This document shows, in pieces, positions 44,433 through 53,228 of a DNA stretch of 64,000 bases; the stretch's first letter is position 1, and every line of letters begins with the position of its first letter. Origin of the DNA: Oscillospiraceae bacterium (GTDB lineage Bacteria; Bacillota; Clostridia; Oscillospirales; Oscillospiraceae). The notes below the pieces were generated by a model. The model did no database searches. It saw only the letters and a program-made list of their open reading frames with translations, and was not told the origin of the DNA. Location: positions 31,405-95,404 of the forward strand of contig JAGAQA010000033.1 in assembly GCA_017622995.1 (NCBI GenBank), given 5' to 3'. The translations under genes were made by a program, and so were the position numbers.

Positions 44433-46084
44433 CTCTGCCCTCCCCGGTTTTCCCTGAGCAGCTCCACCACATCCCGGGCAGTTACCGCATTCACAAAGAA
44501 AGACCTGCTCATTCGGTTGGCCGCGGTGGTGTAGAAGCTGTTGTCTCCAAAGAATCTGCCGGGTGTACCGGAAGCAATCACGCTCCCGTCAAAGAACATG
44601 GCGGCAAGATCCGCATACTCCGCACAGAACTCAATATCGTGGGAAACCATAATCACCGTAATCCTCTTCCGGGTCAGTTCCTTCAGGGTTGAGGCAAACC
44701 GCTTTTTGAAGCAGCAATCCAGGCCCTTGGTGGGTTCGTCCAGCAGCAGCACTTTGGGATCCGTGAGCAGAACCTTGGCAAGGGCCACCCGCTGCTGCTC
44801 ACCGCCGGACAGATCATAGGGATTCGCGTCCATGAGATGCTCCACTTCACACAGGGCGGCAACCTTCTTTTGCTTTTCAGCATCCCCGTTCATTTCCGCA
44901 AGCTCCCCGGCGACGCTCTGCTTGACAAACAGATTCCGGGGGTCCTGGGGAAGCATGGTCAGACAATGCTCAAAAAGCCTGCCCCGGGCGTAGCTTTTCA
45001 GTTCTTTTCCCAGCACCTCCACCTTTCCCCGATAGGGACGGCAGATTCCGCAGACGGTTCGCAAGGCGGTGGATTTCCCGCCGCCGTTGCTGCCCACAAC
45101 GGCATAGAGGCACCCCTGGGGAACGGAGAGCGTCAGCCCTTTCAAAACATCCGGTGACTGACGGTCATAGCGGAACCAGACATCCGTCAGCTTTACCGCC
45201 TCCCCGCCCTTTGGAAACGGACGCGGCGGGAGCGCCGTAACGGAGGGCCGGTTACCCGCAAAGAACGCATCCAGCCAGCTCCGCCCCTCCCGAACGGTGA
45301 GCGGAACCTGGCCCTCTCCTGCACTTTCGCAGAAGATACGCATGGGCGCCGGAAGCATATCCCGGATGGGATGTCCCTTTTCCATCAGAATCCGGCCCGC
45401 ATCCCGGGGGGAATCGTCAACAATGAGCCGCCCTGCTTCCATCACCAGCACCCGGTCCACTGCGGGAAAAATCTCCTCCACCCGGTGCTCGGTGATCAGG
45501 ACTGTAGTGCCCAGCTCCCGGTTGATTTTCTTCAGCGTATTCAGAAAATCCCCGGCGGCAATGGGGTCCAGCTGGCCGGTGGGCTCGTCCAGAATCAGAA
45601 TTTCCGGCTGCATGGCCATAATGGATGCCAGATTCAGCAGCTGCTTCTGACCGCCGGAAAGCTGGCTGGTCTCCCGGTGATACCAGCTCTGGATGCCGAA
45701 AAAGCTGGCCATCTCCGCAACCCGGGCGCCGATCACATCCCTGGGAACACCCAGATTTTCCAGGCCAAAGGCCAGCTCATGCCACACCTTGTCGGTGACA
45801 ATCTGATCATCCGGGTTCTGCATCACAAAGCCAATTGCCTGGGCCTGTCCGGCAGGCGGCACCTGATCCAATGGCATCCCGCAATACAAAACGGTGCCGC
45901 TGCGGGTGCCCCTGGGTGTGAGTACGGATTTCAGGTGGCGCAGAAGGGTGGTTTTTCCGCATCCGCTGGCACCGCACAGCAGTACAAACTCCCCCTTCTG
46001 AATGGAAAGGGAAACATCCTTCAGGCAGTCGCAGCCGGAATCCGGATAGGAAAAGCTCAGGTTTCGAATTTGAATCTGTTCCAT
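44429..46084 (-). CDS. ECF transporter ATPase, two fused nucleotide-binding domains
   Basis: Energising subunit of an ECF transporter, 551 residues, with both ATPases (EcfA and EcfA') in one chain. The first domain has Walker A GASGCGKTTLL, signature LSGGQKQLLN and Walker B ILILDEPTG; the second has GSNGGGKSTAL, LSGGEQQRVAL and VLLLDEPTK, joined near residues 260-305. The ATG with GGGAGAG upstream lies inside the end of the T-component gene (28-base overlap); an upstream open extension is rejected. Dedicated (group I) arrangement with T and S genes. Confidence 0.93.
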   Translation of the reverse strand: MEQIQIRNLSFSYPDSGCDCLKDVSLSIQKGEFVLLCGASGCGKTTLLRHLKSVLTPRGTRSGTVLYCGMPLDQVPPAGQAQAIGFVMQNPDDQIVTDKVWHELAFGLENLGVPRDVIGARVAEMASFFGIQSWYHRETSQLSGGQKQLLNLASIMAMQPEILILDEPTGQLDPIAAGDFLNTLKKINRELGTTVLITEHRVEEIFPAVDRVLVMEAGRLIVDDSPRDAGRILMEKGHPIRDMLPAPMRIFCESAGEGQVPLTVREGRSWLDAFFAGNRPSVTALPPRPFPKGGEAVKLTDVWFRYDRQSPDVLKGLTLSVPQGCLYAVVGSNGGGKSTALRTVCGICRPYRGKVEVLGKELKSYARGRLFEHCLTMLPQDPRNLFVKQSVAGELAEMNGDAEKQKKVAALCEVEHLMDANPYDLSGGEQQRVALAKVLLTDPKVLLLDEPTKGLDCCFKKRFASTLKELTRKRITVIMVSHDIEFCAEYADLAAMFFDGSVIASGTPGRFFGDNSFYTTAANRMSRSFFVNAVTARDVVELLRENRGGQR

Positions 46085-46926
46085 AGTATTCTCTCCCGCA
46101 GATACATCACCGGAGGGATCAGAAGCAGCAGACAATAGGCAGCAAATCCGTAGGAAATGTAGCTGATATACAGATTGGGTGTGTAGGATGCCTCCATGCC
46201 TCCGGCAAGCATCACCACAAGGCTGAGTCCACCTATGCAGGCAAGCAGCAGCACATCTCTGCCGGTCATCCGATACAGGGAAAAATTGGTGCGTCTGGCA
46301 CAGCCGTAGCCCCGGCAGCGCATGGAATCGGCCGTAACAATGCTTCCCTCCAGGGCCCAGTCGGTCAGCGCGGACAAAATACCCACACCGCTTTGAAGCC
46401 GCTGCCGGAAAGGCTGATTCTCCCCGGTGCCTTTTCCGATGGCCCCCCGGGCAAGGGAAATCTGCTTTGCCTTCCGGGTAAAGGCCGGAATCTGACGCAG
46501 GACCATCACAAGAAGCAAAGAAATGGCCGGAATCAGATTGCCGAAAAGGGCTGTAAACTTATCGCTGGTCAGCACCTGGCTGTAGCACCCAAACCAGACA
46601 AAGGTCAATGCGAAAATAACCGCCAGAATCCCGCCATAGCACAGCGCCTCCAGGGTATATGGCCTGCCAAGGAGCCGAAAGAGGATATGCCGTCCGGAGG
46701 TATTGAGCAGCGGATTGAGAAGCGTAATCGCCAGCATGATGCCTGTCAGCCCAAACAGAAAGGATAGGCCCTGTCTTCCCCGCAGAAGAAGATAATAAAC
46801 ACATCCGCAGGTCAAAGAGGCCGCCGCATAAGCCGGATGCTGCACCACAACTCCGAAACCGATCACCGCCAGAAAAAAGCAAAAATTAACCGCCGGATGG
46901 CAGCGAGAAAAGGGATCCTGATACAT
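46057..46926 (-). CDS. ECF transporter transmembrane (T) component
   Basis: EcfT coupling subunit of 289 residues: several membrane segments and the two cytoplasmic coupling motifs, seen as a long helix with SMRCRGYGCARRTNF near residue 205 (Ala-Arg-Gly type). It begins MYQDPFSRCHPAVNF, typical of the family. First gene of the minus-strand cobalamin unit. The 5' leader is only about 35 bases long, so there is no room for a cobalamin riboswitch. Confidence 0.92.
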   Translation of the reverse strand: MYQDPFSRCHPAVNFCFFLAVIGFGVVVQHPAYAAASLTCGCVYYLLLRGRQGLSFLFGLTGIMLAITLLNPLLNTSGRHILFRLLGRPYTLEALCYGGILAVIFALTFVWFGCYSQVLTSDKFTALFGNLIPAISLLLVMVLRQIPAFTRKAKQISLARGAIGKGTGENQPFRQRLQSGVGILSALTDWALEGSIVTADSMRCRGYGCARRTNFSLYRMTGRDVLLLACIGGLSLVVMLAGGMEASYTPNLYISYISYGFAAYCLLLLIPPVMYLRERILWNRFKFET

Positions 46927-46964
46927 CGATTGCCACTGCCTCCCCGCTTAAATCAACTGACCTT

Positions 46965-46992
46965 ATTATACCTGTTTTACCCAAAAATGCAA
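46965..46992 (-). promoter_or_regulatory. Promoter of the ECF-cob operon
   Basis: On the minus strand TTGCAT, 16 bases, TATAAT. Confidence 0.7.
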
Positions 46993-47019
46993 TAGGGCGC
47001 GGGTTCGCCAGAAAACCCA

Positions 47020-47048
47020 TTGATTTCCTGACCCTCCCGTGGTACAAT
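47020..47048 (+). promoter_or_regulatory. Promoter of the DUF4430 lipoprotein gene
   Basis: TTGATT, 17 bases, TACAAT, divergent from the ECF-cob promoter about 30 bases away. Confidence 0.6.
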
Positions 47049-47119
47049 TCAAGCTGGCTGGAAAAGCCCCTTTGAGCCGATGAATCATCATTTACGCATC
47101 AAATAAAGGAGATCTGATT

Positions 47120-47530
47120 ATGAAAAAGTTTATATCCATGCTGCTCTGTCTGATCCTGGTTTGCGGTATGGCAGCCTGCGGGGAAAAGGCCCCGGAGGAG
47201 CCCACCACTGTTTCTCTGGTTTCCGGCCAGAGCTACGGCAGCGGCAGCAAAACCTTCCGTTTTTCCACCACTGCTCCTGACGGAACGGAAACTGAGGTTA
47301 CCGTTCAAACCGACAAGGATACCGTGGGTGCCGCCCTGCTGGAGCTGGGTCTGGTGGACGGAGAGGACAGTGAATTTGGTCTGTATATCAAAACCGTCAA
47401 CGGCATTACCCTGGACTACGACAAAGACGGGAAATACTGGGCTTTCTATATTAATGGCGAATACGCAATGACCGGTGTTGACGCCACCCCCATTGAAGAC
47501 GGCGCAATCTATGCGCTGGTCGCCGAATAA
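47120..47530 (+). CDS. DUF4430 lipoprotein, putative cobalamin-binding partner
   Basis: Exported lipoprotein of 136 residues: signal peptide with lipobox ending GMAACG (Cys about 21), then a DUF4430 domain, related to the C-terminal domain of transcobalamin (VGAALLELGLVDGEDSEFG, then YWAFYINGEYAMTGVDATPIEDGAIYAL seen in part as WAFYINGEYAMTG). Divergent from the ECF-cob operon, it probably captures cobalamin at the cell surface. AAAGGAG lies before the ATG. Confidence 0.88.
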   Translation: MKKFISMLLCLILVCGMAACGEKAPEEPTTVSLVSGQSYGSGSKTFRFSTTAPDGTETEVTVQTDKDTVGAALLELGLVDGEDSEFGLYIKTVNGITLDYDKDGKYWAFYINGEYAMTGVDATPIEDGAIYALVAE

Positions 47531-47546
47531 CCTGGTTGCTCTCCCT

Positions 47547-47576
47547 CCCTCCAGCTGCATGGCCGGAGGGTTTTTT
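47547..47576 (+). terminator. Intrinsic terminator of the lipoprotein gene
   Basis: CCCTCC / GGAGGG stem followed by TTTTTT. Confidence 0.7.
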
Positions 47577-47583
47577 GATGATA

Positions 47584-47612
47584 TTGACAAATACGGCAAA
47601 ATGTTTTATAGT
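47584..47612 (+). promoter_or_regulatory. Promoter of the phosphoglucomutase gene
   Basis: Perfect TTGACA, 17 bases, TATAGT. Confidence 0.8.
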
Positions 47613-47663
47613 GTAGTTGTCAAATTTGCAAATAAATACTTCAAATAAGGACAGGTGACAAAA

Positions 47664-49346
47664 ATGTATTTGGATGAATATAAGCGCTGGTGCCAGGCCG
47701 AGCTGGAAGATCCGGCCCTTGTAAAGGAGCTGGCAGAAATCGCCGGAGACGAGGAGCAAATCAAAGAACGCTTTGCCATTTCACTGAAGTTCGGTACTGC
47801 CGGTCTTCGGGGTGTTCTTGGCGTCGGCACCAACCGGATGAATATCTATGTGGTACGTCAGGCCACCCAGGGCCTGGCAAACTGGGTAAAAACCCAGGGC
47901 GGCAACCAGCTGGTTGCCATCTCTTACGACAGCCGGATCAATTCCGATGTGTTCGCCAGGGAAGCCGCCTGTGTGCTGGCTGCCAACGGGATCCATGTGC
48001 GGATCTATGACGCGCTGATGCCTGTTCCCGCGCTGAGCTTTGCCACCCGTTATTACGGCGCAAATGCCGGTATTATGGTCACCGCATCCCACAACCCCGC
48101 CAAATACAACGGCTACAAGGCCTACGGCCCCGATGGCTGCCAGATGACCGACGATGCAGCCGCCGTTGTCTATGCCGAGATCCAGAAAACCGATGTGCTG
48201 ACCGGCGCAAAGCGGGTCAGCTTTCAAGAGGGCCTTGCTTCCGGCCTGATTCAGTACGTAGAAGACAGCTGCAAAGAGGCGCTGTACGATGCCATCAAAG
48301 CCCGCTCCGTCCGCCCCGGCTTGTGCAAAACCGCCGGTCTGAAGCTGGTCTACTCTCCTCTGAACGGTTCCGGTTTGGTGCCCGTCACCCGAATTCTGAA
48401 CGACATCGGCATTACGGATATTACCATCGTGCCGGAGCAGAAGGACCCCGACGGCAACTTTCCCACCTGTCCCTATCCCAACCCCGAAATCTTTGAAGCA
48501 CTGCGGCTGGGCCTGGAGCTGGCCAAAAAGAGCGGTGCGGACCTGATGCTGGCCACCGACCCGGATGCTGACCGGGTAGGCATCGCCATCCGGTGCCCCG
48601 ACGGCAGCTATGAGCTGGTCTCCGGCAACGAAGTGGGTGTACTGCTGTTGGATTACATCTGCCAGGGCCGCAAGGAAACCGGCACCATGCCCGACCGACC
48701 TGTGGCAGTCAAATCCATTGTATCTACTCCCCTGGCCGACGCGGTGGCCGCCAGCTACGGTGTAGAGATGCGCAATGTGCTGACGGGCTTCAAATGGATT
48801 GGCGACCAGATTGCTCGGCTGGAGGCAGCCGGTGAGGTTGACCGGTTTATCTTCGGCTTTGAGGAGAGCTACGGTTACCTGGCCGGTCCCTACGTCCGGG
48901 ACAAGGATGCCGTCATCGGTTCCATGCTGATCTGCGAAATGGCTGCCTACTACCGTTCCATTGGCTCCTCCATCAAAGAGCGCCTGGAAGAGATTTACGC
49001 CAAGTTCGGCCGTTATCTCAACAAGGTGGATTCCTTCGAATTCCCCGGCCTGTCCGGCATGGATAAGATGGCCTCTATTATGGAGAACCTGCGCAAGAAC
49101 CCCCCCGCTGAGATCGGCGGCTATCCGGTAGCCAAGGTCACCGACTATGAAAAGAGCGCGGAAACCGGCCTGCCCCCTGCCAATGTGCTGATCTACTCTC
49201 TGGAAGGCGGCGCCACCGTGGTTGTGCGTCCCTCCGGCACGGAGCCGAAGATCAAAACCTACTTTACCACCCTGGGCAAAGACCTGGCCCAGGCGCAGGC
49301 TCAGAAGGATCAGCTTGCGGAAGCGCTGAAACCTATCCTGGCATAA
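47664..49346 (+). CDS. Phosphoglucomutase / phosphomannomutase (alpha-D-phosphohexomutase)
   Basis: Interconverts glucose 1- and 6-phosphate (and possibly mannose phosphates), supplying nucleotide sugars. The 560-residue protein has FGTAGLRGVLGVGTNRMN, the catalytic phosphoserine in MVTASHNPAKYNGYK, the metal-binding ATDPDADRVGIAI, sugar-binding GFEESYGYL and the phosphate-binding RPSGTEPKIKTYF. The ATG is used because AGG lies at better spacing than for a GTG three codons upstream. Monocistronic with promoter and terminator. Confidence 0.95.
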   Translation: MYLDEYKRWCQAELEDPALVKELAEIAGDEEQIKERFAISLKFGTAGLRGVLGVGTNRMNIYVVRQATQGLANWVKTQGGNQLVAISYDSRINSDVFAREAACVLAANGIHVRIYDALMPVPALSFATRYYGANAGIMVTASHNPAKYNGYKAYGPDGCQMTDDAAAVVYAEIQKTDVLTGAKRVSFQEGLASGLIQYVEDSCKEALYDAIKARSVRPGLCKTAGLKLVYSPLNGSGLVPVTRILNDIGITDITIVPEQKDPDGNFPTCPYPNPEIFEALRLGLELAKKSGADLMLATDPDADRVGIAIRCPDGSYELVSGNEVGVLLLDYICQGRKETGTMPDRPVAVKSIVSTPLADAVAASYGVEMRNVLTGFKWIGDQIARLEAAGEVDRFIFGFEESYGYLAGPYVRDKDAVIGSMLICEMAAYYRSIGSSIKERLEEIYAKFGRYLNKVDSFEFPGLSGMDKMASIMENLRKNPPAEIGGYPVAKVTDYEKSAETGLPPANVLIYSLEGGATVVVRPSGTEPKIKTYFTTLGKDLAQAQAQKDQLAEALKPILA

Positions 49347-49356
49347 AAAGACGTTT

Positions 49357-49389
49357 GCCCCCGGATTCCAAGAATCCGGGGGCTTTTTT
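49357..49389 (+). terminator. Intrinsic terminator of the phosphoglucomutase gene
   Basis: GCCCCCGGATTC pairs with GAATCCGGGGGC, then TTTTTT. Confidence 0.9.
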
Positions 49390-49400
49390 CATATCCTGAT

Positions 49401-50561
49401 TCAGGGCATCTCATCCGCCATCAGCAGTTCCACTGCTGCCTGAAGCTGAACATCCTGATCCTGATCCAGGATCCCATAATAGAGGGCTTCAAAATCCGCG
49501 TCGTCCATGGGAACTTCCACATCCGGAATCAGACCGATTCCTTCCAGGTTCTCCCCCTTGGAGGTGAAATACCGGCCCACGGAAAGGTCCACTGCGGAAC
49601 CGTCGTTCAAGCGGAACAGATTCTGATAGTAGCCCTTGCCTACAGTCCTGCTGCCCACAATTTGAGCCGCGTCATACTCTCTGAGCACCGCGGCAAACAG
49701 CTCCGCAGCGGAATAGGATTCTTCGTTAATCAGGACAGCCATGGGCATATCCAGAAACTCCGCGTCGGATTCAAAGGTCTCTGTTTTATCTTCCTTGTCG
49801 CGGTTGCTGACCAGGGTCCCCTCCGGCAGCAGATAATCCAGAATCTTCACAAGTTCCTCCTCATAGCCGCCGGAATTGAAACGCACATCCAGAATCAGCT
49901 TCGTCGCCCCCTGGCTGATTAGGTCTTCGATCACCGCCAGGGTTTCCTGGGCGCTGCGGGCGACAAAGTTCTCAATACGCACATAGCCGATGGTTCCGTC
50001 CAGAAGATTGCCCTTGGCAACCACGGTATCGATCCGATTGCGGGTCACATTCAGCGTCACCACCGCTTCCTGACGCCGCAGGGTGATGGACACCTGGGTT
50101 CCGATTTCGCCCCTGATCCGGTCAGACAGATCCGACAGGCTGAGCCCCTCCACAGCTTCTCCGTCCACCTGAATGATCACATCGTCCTTCTGCATCCCCG
50201 CCTGGTCCGCAGGGCTCTCCGGGATTACCGCCTGAACCTGAAAAGAACCGGTTAGCTGTGCATCGGTCAGTGTGATTCCGATGCCCACAAAGCTGTTCTC
50301 CATGGATTCCATGAGCCGGTCATATTCCCTGGCAGGAATATAATAGCTCCAGCGATCCCCCAGGGCTGCCACCATTGCGTCGGCAGCCGCGTCTTCCATT
50401 TCCGTCCGATCCACCTCGTTGGGGAACAGCTCCAGAATCAGATTTTCCAGCGTGATCAGCTTTGTAGAGGGAATCTGCCGCTGGATCAGAAAAATGGTCA
50501 GGCCGCAGGTGACAATGGCTGTAGCGATATAAGAAAGAGCGATCAAAACTTTTTTCTTCAT
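49401..50561 (-). CDS. S41 family C-terminal processing peptidase (Ctp/PDZ)
   Basis: Secreted or membrane-anchored serine protease of 386 residues: N-terminal signal anchor (about 5-25), a PDZ domain (FVGIGITLTDAQ to VIIQVDGEAVEGL, about 90-175) and the S41 domain with the catalytic Ser in EESYSAAELFA and Lys in RTVGKGYYQN. CtpB-type proteases in spore formers act in signalling, and others process wall hydrolases; here it follows two M23 hydrolases. AAGGAG lies six bases before the chosen ATG. Confidence 0.93.
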   Translation of the reverse strand: MKKKVLIALSYIATAIVTCGLTIFLIQRQIPSTKLITLENLILELFPNEVDRTEMEDAAADAMVAALGDRWSYYIPAREYDRLMESMENSFVGIGITLTDAQLTGSFQVQAVIPESPADQAGMQKDDVIIQVDGEAVEGLSLSDLSDRIRGEIGTQVSITLRRQEAVVTLNVTRNRIDTVVAKGNLLDGTIGYVRIENFVARSAQETLAVIEDLISQGATKLILDVRFNSGGYEEELVKILDYLLPEGTLVSNRDKEDKTETFESDAEFLDMPMAVLINEESYSAAELFAAVLREYDAAQIVGSRTVGKGYYQNLFRLNDGSAVDLSVGRYFTSKGENLEGIGLIPDVEVPMDDADFEALYYGILDQDQDVQLQAAVELLMADEMP

Positions 50562-50581
50562 GGGTAACTCCTTAAAAAGAT

Positions 50582-50629
50582 GGGGCTGTAAGATGCCGCC
50601 AACGCAACGCGGCACTTCCAACAGCCCCA
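50582..50629 (-). terminator. Hairpin between the M23 gene and the S41 gene
   Basis: On the minus strand GGGGCTGT pairs with ACAGCCCC around a GCCGC-containing inner stem and ATCTTTTT follows. It may reduce but not abolish read-through into the protease gene. Confidence 0.6.
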
Positions 50630-50640
50630 ATCTCTATTTT

Positions 50641-51924
50641 TTACAGGGATACATAGGCGCAGGGATTGACATAAGCGCCGTTATATGCAATACCGAAATG
50701 CAGGTGGTAGCCGGTGGTAATACCGGTATTGCCCACATATCCGATCAGCTGACCGGCAGATACCGCACTGCCGGCGCCAACCACATAATTGGTCATGTGC
50801 ATGTAAATCGAGGAGAAGCCGTCACCATGGTTGATGGTAACATAATACCCGGCGGAGCTGGAATATGTGGCAGTGGTAACCACGCCGGCCCGGCTGGCAT
50901 AGATGGGCGTTCCCTGGGGCGCCGCCAGGTCCACACCCTGATGGTAGCTGGAAGCACCGGTGGTGGGAGACTGACGCATTCCAAAGGGGCTGGACATATA
51001 GCGATAGCTGCAGGGCCGGAGCCAGTTGCCGCCGGAGCTGGGCGTGCTGGTGCCATTGTTTCCGCCGCTGTTGGAAGGCGCCGTAGTAGCGGGCGGAACG
51101 GTGGTATAGGTAGCCATATAGGCCAGCCATTCCTGGTGCTTGGCATTGTTGTATTCCTTCTCCATGGAGGCAATCTGCTTCAGAAGATCCTGATCTTCCT
51201 CTTCCAGTCTGTCCTTCAGGCTCTCGATTTCCTCGCCCTTGGCAACCAGCTCTTTGATGACCTCATCCGCTTCCGCCCGTTTGTCATCCAGCTCTGCCTG
51301 GGTCTCGTTCAGCTCCTGCTTGGTGACCTCCAGGTCTGCCTTCTCGGTAGCCAGCTCAGACTGGGCAACCTCCACCGCTTTGGTGGCTTCGTCCAGCTCC
51401 TTCAGCCGGCGGTTATCGGAAGCCGCAATCTCCTCAACCATATTCAGCCGGTCCAGCAGGTCAGAGAAATTGTTGGCCTTGAAGAGTACCTCCCAATAGG
51501 TCAGGTTCCCTTCCTCCTCCATGGTACGGATACGGGTCTTATACTCCTCATTCAGCGTATCGTAATGCTCCTGAGCGTTGTCCAGTTCATCCTGCTTGTC
51601 CGCAATCAATACACCATAGGCAGTGATCTGCTCGTTGATATTGATGATCTGCGCGTGAAGATTGCCAATTTCCTGATCAATCACATTTTTCCTGGTGACG
51701 ATATTCTCAATATCGTTTTCATTTTCGGCATACTGAGCTTTCAGATCCTTGATCTGCTTCTGCAGCTCGGTTTTCTGATCCTTCAGTCCGTTGATCTGCT
51801 TCCGGATTTCACTGGAAGAAGCGGCATAGGCTCTGGTGGGAATCAGACTGAAAATCAACGTAATCAGCATAATAGCGGCCATGATGCCTGCCAGGAGCTT
51901 CACCATTTTCTTGCGATTTTTCAT
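50641..51924 (-). CDS. M23 peptidoglycan hydrolase with coiled coil (EnvC/PcsB-type), paralogue 2
   Basis: Exported cell-separation hydrolase of 427 residues: signal peptide to about residue 34, a long coiled coil (about 37-275) as in FtsEX-activated EnvC/PcsB proteins, a Ser/Gly/Thr linker and a C-terminal LytM domain with the zinc ligands of YHQGVDLAAPQG and HLHFGI intact. Both M23 zinc motifs are present, so it should be catalytically active. It follows its paralogue by 20 bases and ftsE-ftsX before that. Confidence 0.92.
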   Translation of the reverse strand: MKNRKKMVKLLAGIMAAIMLITLIFSLIPTRAYAASSSEIRKQINGLKDQKTELQKQIKDLKAQYAENENDIENIVTRKNVIDQEIGNLHAQIININEQITAYGVLIADKQDELDNAQEHYDTLNEEYKTRIRTMEEEGNLTYWEVLFKANNFSDLLDRLNMVEEIAASDNRRLKELDEATKAVEVAQSELATEKADLEVTKQELNETQAELDDKRAEADEVIKELVAKGEEIESLKDRLEEEDQDLLKQIASMEKEYNNAKHQEWLAYMATYTTVPPATTAPSNSGGNNGTSTPSSGGNWLRPCSYRYMSSPFGMRQSPTTGASSYHQGVDLAAPQGTPIYASRAGVVTTATYSSSAGYYVTINHGDGFSSIYMHMTNYVVGAGSAVSAGQLIGYVGNTGITTGYHLHFGIAYNGAYVNPCAYVSL

Positions 51925-51944
51925 ATAGCCTCCTTTGTCCGATG

Positions 51945-53159
51945 TCAGCCGATGTAGGCCATCGGGTTCACATAGGTACCGGCGTAGGAAACGCCGAAGT
52001 GCAGATGGGGGCCCGTGGAAACACCGGTGCTTCCCACATAACCGATCAGCTGCCCTGCCGTAACCTTTTGACCGGCAGAGACAACATAGTTTGTCATGTG
52101 CATATAGATGCTGCCAAAACCGTCACCGTGGTCCAGGCTCACATAGTAGCCCGCGCCGCCGGCCTGATAAGCAGCCCTTGTAACCGTACCCGCACGGGTG
52201 GCATAGATAGGGGTCCCGGTTGGGCAGGCCAAATCGATGCCGTTGTGCATCAGCTGGTACTTGTAAACCGGGTGTACCCGCATACCGAAGGGACTGGTAA
52301 TGGTATAGCCGGATACAGGGGTGATCCAGGTAGCCGAGGAGGGCGGGTTCTGTCCCTGAGCAGCGAGCTTTGCCAGCTTTTCTTCATACTGGGCATTGGA
52401 AAGCTCCTTCTGCTTCTGGGCAATCTCCTTCATCAGCTGGTCCTGCTTTGCCTCGGATTCATCCAGCAGTAGCTGGAACTCCTCCTCCTGCACCGCAAGA
52501 CTCCGAAGTAGTTCATCGGATTCCGTCCGCTTGATCTCCAGCTCGGACTGACTTTCCTGCAGCTGGGTCTGGGCCAGACTCAGCTGGGACAGCTCCTCCT
52601 GCATCTGCTCTCTGGTTCCGGAAACCTCCTGGGCAACCTGCTGGATCTCATTGATTCGCTTTTGGTCCGAAGCCGAAATCTCATTAATCATTTCCAGCCG
52701 GTCCAGGAAATCCGTAAAGCTGTTGGCCTCAAACAGGACCTCCCAATAGGAAATGGTTCCGGCCTCTTCCATGGCGCGGATGCGTTCTTTGTGTTTTTCG
52801 TTCAGGGCATCCAGCCGGACCTGGGCATCGTCCAGATCATCCTGACTGTCGGCAATCAGCTGACCGTAGGCGGTGATCTGCTGGTTGATCACCTGAATCT
52901 GCTCATGCAGCAAGCTGATCTCCTGATCCACGGCGTCCTTCCGGTTTACCAGATCCTGAATCTGGTTGGCCGTGGCGCTGTACTGCTGCCGGATTCCATC
53001 GATTTCCGCCTTGATTTCCGCATTTTTATCCTTTAACGCATTCAGTTCCTCTTTAATAGCAGAAGATGATTTTGCCATTCCGGGAACGGGGAGCACTGTC
53101 AGGCACATACTCAGCGCCAGAAACACTCCACACAGGCGGTGTAACTTGGGTATGTTCAT
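51945..53159 (-). CDS. M23 peptidoglycan hydrolase with coiled coil (EnvC/PcsB-type), paralogue 1
   Basis: Paralogue of the next gene, 404 residues: signal peptide ending near VPGMAKS, coiled coil about 32-265 and a LytM domain with LMHNGIDLACPTG and HLHFGV (zinc ligands intact). The linker is much shorter than in paralogue 2. Direct neighbours of ftsE and ftsX in the same orientation suggest that FtsX contacts this coiled coil and that ATP hydrolysis by FtsE gates wall cleavage. GGAG precedes the ATG. Confidence 0.92.
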   Translation of the reverse strand: MNIPKLHRLCGVFLALSMCLTVLPVPGMAKSSSAIKEELNALKDKNAEIKAEIDGIRQQYSATANQIQDLVNRKDAVDQEISLLHEQIQVINQQITAYGQLIADSQDDLDDAQVRLDALNEKHKERIRAMEEAGTISYWEVLFEANSFTDFLDRLEMINEISASDQKRINEIQQVAQEVSGTREQMQEELSQLSLAQTQLQESQSELEIKRTESDELLRSLAVQEEEFQLLLDESEAKQDQLMKEIAQKQKELSNAQYEEKLAKLAAQGQNPPSSATWITPVSGYTITSPFGMRVHPVYKYQLMHNGIDLACPTGTPIYATRAGTVTRAAYQAGGAGYYVSLDHGDGFGSIYMHMTNYVVSAGQKVTAGQLIGYVGSTGVSTGPHLHFGVSYAGTYVNPMAYIG

Positions 53160-53228
53160 TTCTATCTCCGAATGACCGTACAGCCGCCTTCCCGGAAGAA
53201 ATGCGGCTGCCGGTTATTTGTTTTTATT

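Noticed and set aside
46927-47119. A possible cobalamin riboswitch, suggested by GCCACTG near 46931
   Set aside because: The string lies on the wrong strand and too close to the start codon, and no B12-box or further conserved elements are present.
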